Positions 61,442-64,000 of a stretch of DNA of 64,000 nt are shown in pieces; position 1 is the stretch's first letter, and the number at the start of each line of letters is the position of its first letter. The stretch spans positions 3,224,001 through 3,288,000 of the forward strand of contig NC_018014.1 of NCBI RefSeq assembly GCF_000265425.1, read 5' to 3'. Origin of the DNA: Terriglobus roseus DSM 18391. GTDB taxonomy: Bacteria > Acidobacteriota > Terriglobia > Terriglobales > Acidobacteriaceae. A program made the translations under genes and the position numbers. Under the pieces are notes generated by a model. It was not told where the DNA came from and did no database searches. It saw only the letters and a program-made list of their open reading frames with translations.

Positions 61442-61672
61442 CTATTCGTCCTCTTCCAGCACCAGTGCTTCCGCCTCGCGCTGCTCGCCGCGGCCGCGCT
61501 GCAACAGCACTTCCACGCGTCCTTCCGCCGCCTCCAGCTCCTTCTTGCAGGCATCCGAAAGCTTAACGCCCTGCTCAAAAAGCGCAAGCGATTCTTCAAG
61601 CGCCAGATCACCCTTTTCCAGGCGTTCCACCACTGTTTCCAACGTCTTCAACTGTTCTTCAAAGGTAGCCAT
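61442..61672 (-). CDS. xseB: Exodeoxyribonuclease VII small subunit
   Basis: 76 residues matching XseB: MATFEEQLKTLETVVERLEKGDLALEESLALFEQGVKLSDACKKEL is the conserved coiled-coil helix pair. XseB binds several copies to XseA to form the exonuclease VII that degrades single-stranded DNA to acid-soluble oligonucleotides. XseA is not in the window. The Gln/Arg/Glu tail is longer than in E. coli. It is just upstream of the GH28 gene on the same strand (60 nt) and just downstream of the methyltransferase gene (21 nt), so it may be co-transcribed with them. Confidence 0.9.
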   Translation of the reverse strand: MATFEEQLKTLETVVERLEKGDLALEESLALFEQGVKLSDACKKELEAAEGRVEVLLQRGRGEQREAEALVLEEDE

Positions 61673-61693
61673 CGTCGTCCCTGATCTTACGCG

Positions 61694-63565
61694 CTACAGC
61701 ATCGCTTCCAGCACTTCCGCAGCAGCGGCATAGCGCGCGAACGGCGCACTCACCTGCACACCCTGCACCATCCCCTGCGCCTCCGCCAACATCTCCTGCG
61801 CAATGCGAATTCCCTCAGCACGCGAATGCTCCGGCGATGCAGCGTTTGCAGCCATCCGCGACAGAATCTCGTCCGGCATGCTCACCTTCAAATCGTTCTT
61901 CATGAACTCCGCATTCTTCACACTGGTAAGCGGCCAGATGCCCGCAACAATGGGAATGCGGAAGCCTTCGATGCGCTTCAGAAAGGTCTCCAGCAGGCGC
62001 ATGTCGAAGACCGGCTGTGTGATGCCAAACTCCGCACCAGCCTCAACCTTTGCCGCAAAGCGCCGCACCTCAGCGTCCAGATCCGGAACGCCCGGATTGG
62101 CCGCAACGGCAATGACAAAGCCCGTGCTTGAGCCGATGGATGCGCCACCAATATCGAGCCCGTGATTCATATCCCGCACGATGCGCGTCAGTCCCACGGC
62201 ATCGACATCGAAGACCGCCGTTGCATCCGGGTAGCTGCCCATCTTCGGCGGATCGCCCGTCAGGCAAAGAATGTTGCGCAATCCAAGGGACGACGCGCCC
62301 AGCAGATCGCTCTGAATGCCAAGCAGATTCCGATCGCGGCACGTGTAGTGAATGACCGCCTCAATGCCGACCTTCTGCTCGATCTGCAGGCACATGCTGC
62401 CCGCGCTCATGCGAGTGCTCGCACGCGGGCTGTCGGGAACATTGATCGCGTGCACGCCCAGCTGCTTCAGCATCCGCGCGCCTTCGAGTTCACGCGTTGC
62501 GTCGATGCCCTTCGGCGGCACAATCTCCACCATGCTGACAAACTCACCGCGCGCAATTCGTGCACCGATCAGCGAACGCTCTGCAAGCGGCGGCGGCGCA
62601 ATCTCGCTTGCCGTTGGCTTCGCACCAGCAGACAGCACACCCTCCGCCTGGGCCTGGATCGCCTTCACGCTGGAGCGCATGGCTTTGATATGTTTCGGCG
62701 TCGTACCGCAGCAGCCACCGATCAGGGTTGCGCCCAGGCGCATCGCCTTCCGCGCAAAGCTGGCGAGGTACTCCGGCGACGAAAGATAGATGCTGCGGCC
62801 GTCCACGCAGTTCGGCAGACCAGCATTCGGCATCGCTGCAATCGGTAACTTCGTTACTTTGCGCATGCGTTCGATCGTGTCCAGCACCTGCATCGGCCCA
62901 TCGCTGCAGTTGCAGCCGACGGCCCGCGCGCCCCACTCCTCAAACAGACGTGCAGCGTCCTCCGGCGACGTCCCATCCGCGACGATGCCGGCATCCGTAA
63001 CGGTCACCATCGCGATCACCGGCAGATCCGGCGCGGCATCGCGTGCCGCCTGGATCGCCGCCTTCGCCTGCGCCATCGACGTCACCGTCTCCACGACAAA
63101 CAAGTCGACACCCGCAGCCACCAGCGCATCGACCTGCTCACGGTAGGCGGCCAGCATCATCGCCGGATCCGCGTCTTTCTTGTCGAATCCGAGCGAGCCC
63201 AGCGCACCCGCTACAAAGGCCTGATGCGCATGCTTCTCCCGAACGCCATCCACGGCGGCGCGTGCGATGCGGACCGCCGCGGTGTTGATCTCCGCAACCT
63301 TGCCCTCCAGCCCGAAGCGCTTCAAACGGACGGCGTTGGCGCCGAAGGTGTTGGTCTCGATCACCTCTGCACCCGCTACGAGGTATTCCTCGTGCAGATC
63401 CCGCACCATCTGCGGGTCAGTCAGGTTCAGTTCATCGAAGCAGCGGTTGATGAAGATGCCGCGCGCGTAAAACATTGTGCCCATCGCACCGTCACACAGG
63501 ACGGGTGCAGGACCGAAGAGTCGTTCTACATCATGGGTCTGGGGCTGTGTTTTGGTCTCGGACAT
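61694..63565 (-). CDS. Bifunctional homocysteine S-methyltransferase / methylenetetrahydrofolate reductase
   Basis: 623 residues combining two domains. Residues 1-310 are a homocysteine methyltransferase barrel with zinc-binding cysteines in GCNCSDGP and GGCCGTTPKH. Residues 335-600 are a MetF-type flavin reductase (VEIVPPKGIDATRELEGARML, NVPDSPRASTRMS, IQSDLLGASSLGLRNILCLTGDPP). This fusion is known from Bacillus YitJ and many Acidobacteria. It probably makes 5-methyl-THF and supplies methionine synthesis, although the methyl donor for domain 1 is uncertain. The GTG/ATG at 63565 has GGATAG-like sequence upstream. It heads the minus-strand operon with xseB. Confidence 0.92.
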   Translation of the reverse strand: MSETKTQPQTHDVERLFGPAPVLCDGAMGTMFYARGIFINRCFDELNLTDPQMVRDLHEEYLVAGAEVIETNTFGANAVRLKRFGLEGKVAEINTAAVRIARAAVDGVREKHAHQAFVAGALGSLGFDKKDADPAMMLAAYREQVDALVAAGVDLFVVETVTSMAQAKAAIQAARDAAPDLPVIAMVTVTDAGIVADGTSPEDAARLFEEWGARAVGCNCSDGPMQVLDTIERMRKVTKLPIAAMPNAGLPNCVDGRSIYLSSPEYLASFARKAMRLGATLIGGCCGTTPKHIKAMRSSVKAIQAQAEGVLSAGAKPTASEIAPPPLAERSLIGARIARGEFVSMVEIVPPKGIDATRELEGARMLKQLGVHAINVPDSPRASTRMSAGSMCLQIEQKVGIEAVIHYTCRDRNLLGIQSDLLGASSLGLRNILCLTGDPPKMGSYPDATAVFDVDAVGLTRIVRDMNHGLDIGGASIGSSTGFVIAVAANPGVPDLDAEVRRFAAKVEAGAEFGITQPVFDMRLLETFLKRIEGFRIPIVAGIWPLTSVKNAEFMKNDLKVSMPDEILSRMAANAASPEHSRAEGIRIAQEMLAEAQGMVQGVQVSAPFARYAAAAEVLEAML

Positions 63566-63630
63566 GTCTGGTCGCTATCCTTCATCCTACTGCGTCATAC
63601 ACATGTTCCCCATCGGCTCCGGTCTGCTTT

Positions 63631-63638
63631 GGTATACT
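63631..63638 (+). promoter_or_regulatory. Extended -10 promoter of the lipoprotein gene
   Basis: TGG followed by TATACT (63633-63638), an extended -10, lies about 50 nt before the lipoprotein start. No good -35 hexamer was found, as expected for extended -10 promoters. Confidence 0.4.
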
Positions 63639-63688
63639 TCGGCAGGGCGCGGCAAGGGAGAATTCCCGCAGCACCGTTGAGGTTTCCG

Positions 63689-64000
63689 TTGAAAAGTGTT
63701 TCCGTTGCGCGGTCTGCAACCGCCCTTCTATTTGCTACCGCTGTCACATTGCTGACGGGTTGTGGATACCGCCCTTACAAGACCACTGAGAATCAGTTCG
63801 CCGGCCGGCCTGTTCCGCCCTCGAGACTGACCCAGCGCGTGATGGTCGCTATCTCTCAAAACAGTGCGCTCTCCGGCGCGCTGCAGATTCTTGACGCCAA
63901 GCGCGACATCCGTTCAAACGTCTACGTGGCGAACAGCACCACGACGATCTCGGCGTTTAGCGGCCAGGCGCAGTCGATCATTAACTACCCAGAGCAGACT
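63689..64000 (+). CDS. Lipoprotein, N-terminal part (runs off the right edge)
   Basis: 104 residues are present, open to the edge. It starts at TTG 63689 (GAGG about 6 nt upstream) with LKSVSVARSATALLFATAVT and a lipobox TLLTGC, so Cys is lipidated after signal cleavage. The mature part (GYRPYKTTENQFAGRPVPPS, then LSGALQILDAKRDIRSNVYV) suggests a beta-rich domain, and resembles acidobacterial lipoproteins with YncE-like propellers, but the region shown is too short for assignment. It is divergent from the methyltransferase gene. Confidence 0.75.
   Translation, partial: MKSVSVARSATALLFATAVTLLTGCGYRPYKTTENQFAGRPVPPSRLTQRVMVAISQNSALSGALQILDAKRDIRSNVYVANSTTTISAFSGQAQSIINYPEQT

Noticed and set aside
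59834..61684. 616-codon frame opposite the GH28 and xseB genes
   Set aside because: Antisense shadow. It is Arg/His rich without domain features, while the minus-strand genes are clearly conserved enzymes.

Overview
The window is a GC-rich chromosomal segment that reads as Acidobacteriota, most likely the Terriglobales (Terriglobus, Granulicella or Edaphobacter type). This is inferred from gene content: a TIGR03435-family secreted protein (almost confined to soil Acidobacteria), a large-subunit catalase with a DJ-1-like tail, a TAT-exported GH28 polygalacturonase, a CocE/NonD secreted hydrolase, and dispersed hairpin repeats between genes. No rRNA, tRNA or convincing CRISPR array was seen.

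Layout. 1-4.7 kb: start of a ComM/YifB ATPase, a HEAT-repeat protein, a YjbR/MmcQ protein, L-serine ammonia-lyase (sdaA), a 600-bp gene-free gap with a consensus promoter and a strong hairpin (candidate small RNA), then rsmE. 4.7-9.9 kb: minus-strand heat-shock operon hrcA-grpE-dnaJ plus a tiny membrane protein, an Mrp-type ATPase, an acyl-CoA thioesterase, and a TPR protein. 9.9-18.7 kb: a polytopic membrane protein, an AAA ATPase/VWA protein pair, a secreted protein, katE, a NUDIX hydrolase and a short-chain dehydrogenase. 19.2-28.0 kb: a two-component system divergent from a secreted protein and a tripartite RND efflux pump. 28-33 kb: an accessory islet with a frameshifted tyrosine recombinase, a SnoaL-like protein, an F420-reductase-like protein, two tandem paralogous SDRs and a divergent AraC regulator. 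33.4-39.3 kb: the TIGR03435 protein, a CocE/NonD hydrolase, a CDGSH protein, a degenerate receiver/HisKA protein and an atypical sigma-54 activator-like regulator. 39.4-48.1 kb: housekeeping genes (rph, a LacD-type aldolase, guaA, leuS) with small membrane proteins. 48.1-49.4 kb: repeats surrounding an IS200-like (REP-associated) transposase. 49.4-55 kb: class I fumarase, a Uma2 protein, an amidase, a secreted regulatory-domain protein and aspartate ammonia-lyase. 55-64 kb: an outer-membrane barrel, cytochrome c, a DUF481-like protein, a TRIC/UPF0126 channel, an orphan GvpL/F protein, GH28, xseB, a bifunctional homocysteine methyltransferase/MTHFR and the start of a lipoprotein.

How the parts work together. 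Aspartate ammonia-lyase makes fumarate, which the nearby class I fumarase hydrates to malate. HrcA presumably controls GrpE/DnaJ. The sensor kinase/regulator pair probably controls the adjacent efflux pump. Most striking at the DNA level are three families of dispersed structured repeats, one of them symmetric about the IS200-like transposase, and a recurring leaderless-promoter layout in which a TANNNT box lies 6-9 nt before the start codon without a Shine-Dalgarno sequence.
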